Assembly: GCA_902766785.1 (NCBI GenBank)
Contig: CACXEO010000018.1
Coordinates: 1 to 64,000, forward strand
Direction: 5' to 3'
DNA: 64,000 bases
From: Oscillospiraceae bacterium
GTDB taxonomy: Bacteria > Bacillota > Clostridia > Oscillospirales > Ruminococcaceae
Below are positions 63,988 through 64,000 of this stretch, one piece after another (the first letter of the stretch is position 1; each line of letters opens with the position of its first letter). The notes beneath the pieces were generated by a model. It ran no database searches, was not told the origin of the DNA, and saw only the letters and a list, made by a program, of their open reading frames with translations. A program made the position numbers and the translations under genes.

Positions 63988-64000
63988 CCCTATTCCCGGG

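Noticed and set aside
1..64000. tRNA/rRNA genes, CRISPR arrays, insertion sequences or prophage genes
   Set aside because: No cloverleaf with a CCA-ready acceptor, repeat-spacer pattern, transposase, integrase or phage structural gene was seen; intergenic gaps are short and explained.

Overview
The window reads as chromosomal core DNA of a spore-forming, low-to-medium GC Gram-positive bacterium, most likely a clostridial (Oscillospiraceae/Ruminococcaceae-like) Firmicute. The evidence is spore coat genes, spoIIR, addAB in place of recBCD, SAM-I and FMN riboswitches, a V-type ATPase operon, strong AGGAGG ribosome sites with many TTG/GTG starts, and clear sigma-A promoters (TTGACA-N17-TATAAT). 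I see no tRNA, rRNA, CRISPR array, insertion sequence, phage gene or attachment site.

Left part (1-12276, all minus strand): two small coat-type genes, an mreB paralogue, comF and recD2, two unknown genes (4453-4830 and 4906-5652), metK behind a SAM-I riboswitch, a RibU-type riboflavin transporter behind an FMN riboswitch, an acidic zinc-ribbon protein, elongation factor P, an M24 peptidase, aroQ, an endonuclease-IV-like protein, a YqeG phosphatase, and rpsU (58 codons, GTG start).

Middle (12388-31460, all minus): a tight run of 16 genes transcribed dprA-topA-trmFO-plsX-rnc-radical SAM-smc-ftsY-rdgB-yhbY-nadD-yqeK-LCP-LCP-rsfS-leuS. Gaps are mostly under 50 bases and several genes overlap. 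It joins DNA uptake and topology, chromosome segregation, protein targeting, NAD synthesis, ribosome silencing and wall-polymer attachment. Next come a TrmH methyltransferase and the infC-rpmI-rplT operon, which has a consensus promoter, a structured attenuator-type leader and an AUU start codon on infC. The addB-addA pair follows.

Right part (40824-63953, mixed strands): spoIIR with a sigma-F-like promoter; an lrp-aminotransferase-DUF362 ferredoxin-ispE operon; and a PHP phosphatase that diverges from an ACT/UPF0210 gene pair. That pair runs directly into a nine-gene V-type ATPase operon (subunits G/H-like, C, I, K, F, E, A, B, D) ending in a strong terminator. Beyond it are a small membrane protein, a DUF4358 lipoprotein and an SGNH hydrolase; rarA; glyA; and a radical SAM pair (TIGR03936 and TIGR03960 types).

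The gene content is mostly housekeeping. I found no clear new multi-gene defence or mobile system. The items most worth a second look are the unknown protein at 4906-5652, the UPF0237/UPF0210 pair joined to the V-ATPase operon, the infC leader with its AUU start, the Cys-rich tail on the protein at 7925-8353, and the endonuclease-IV-like protein that appears to lack one metal ligand.
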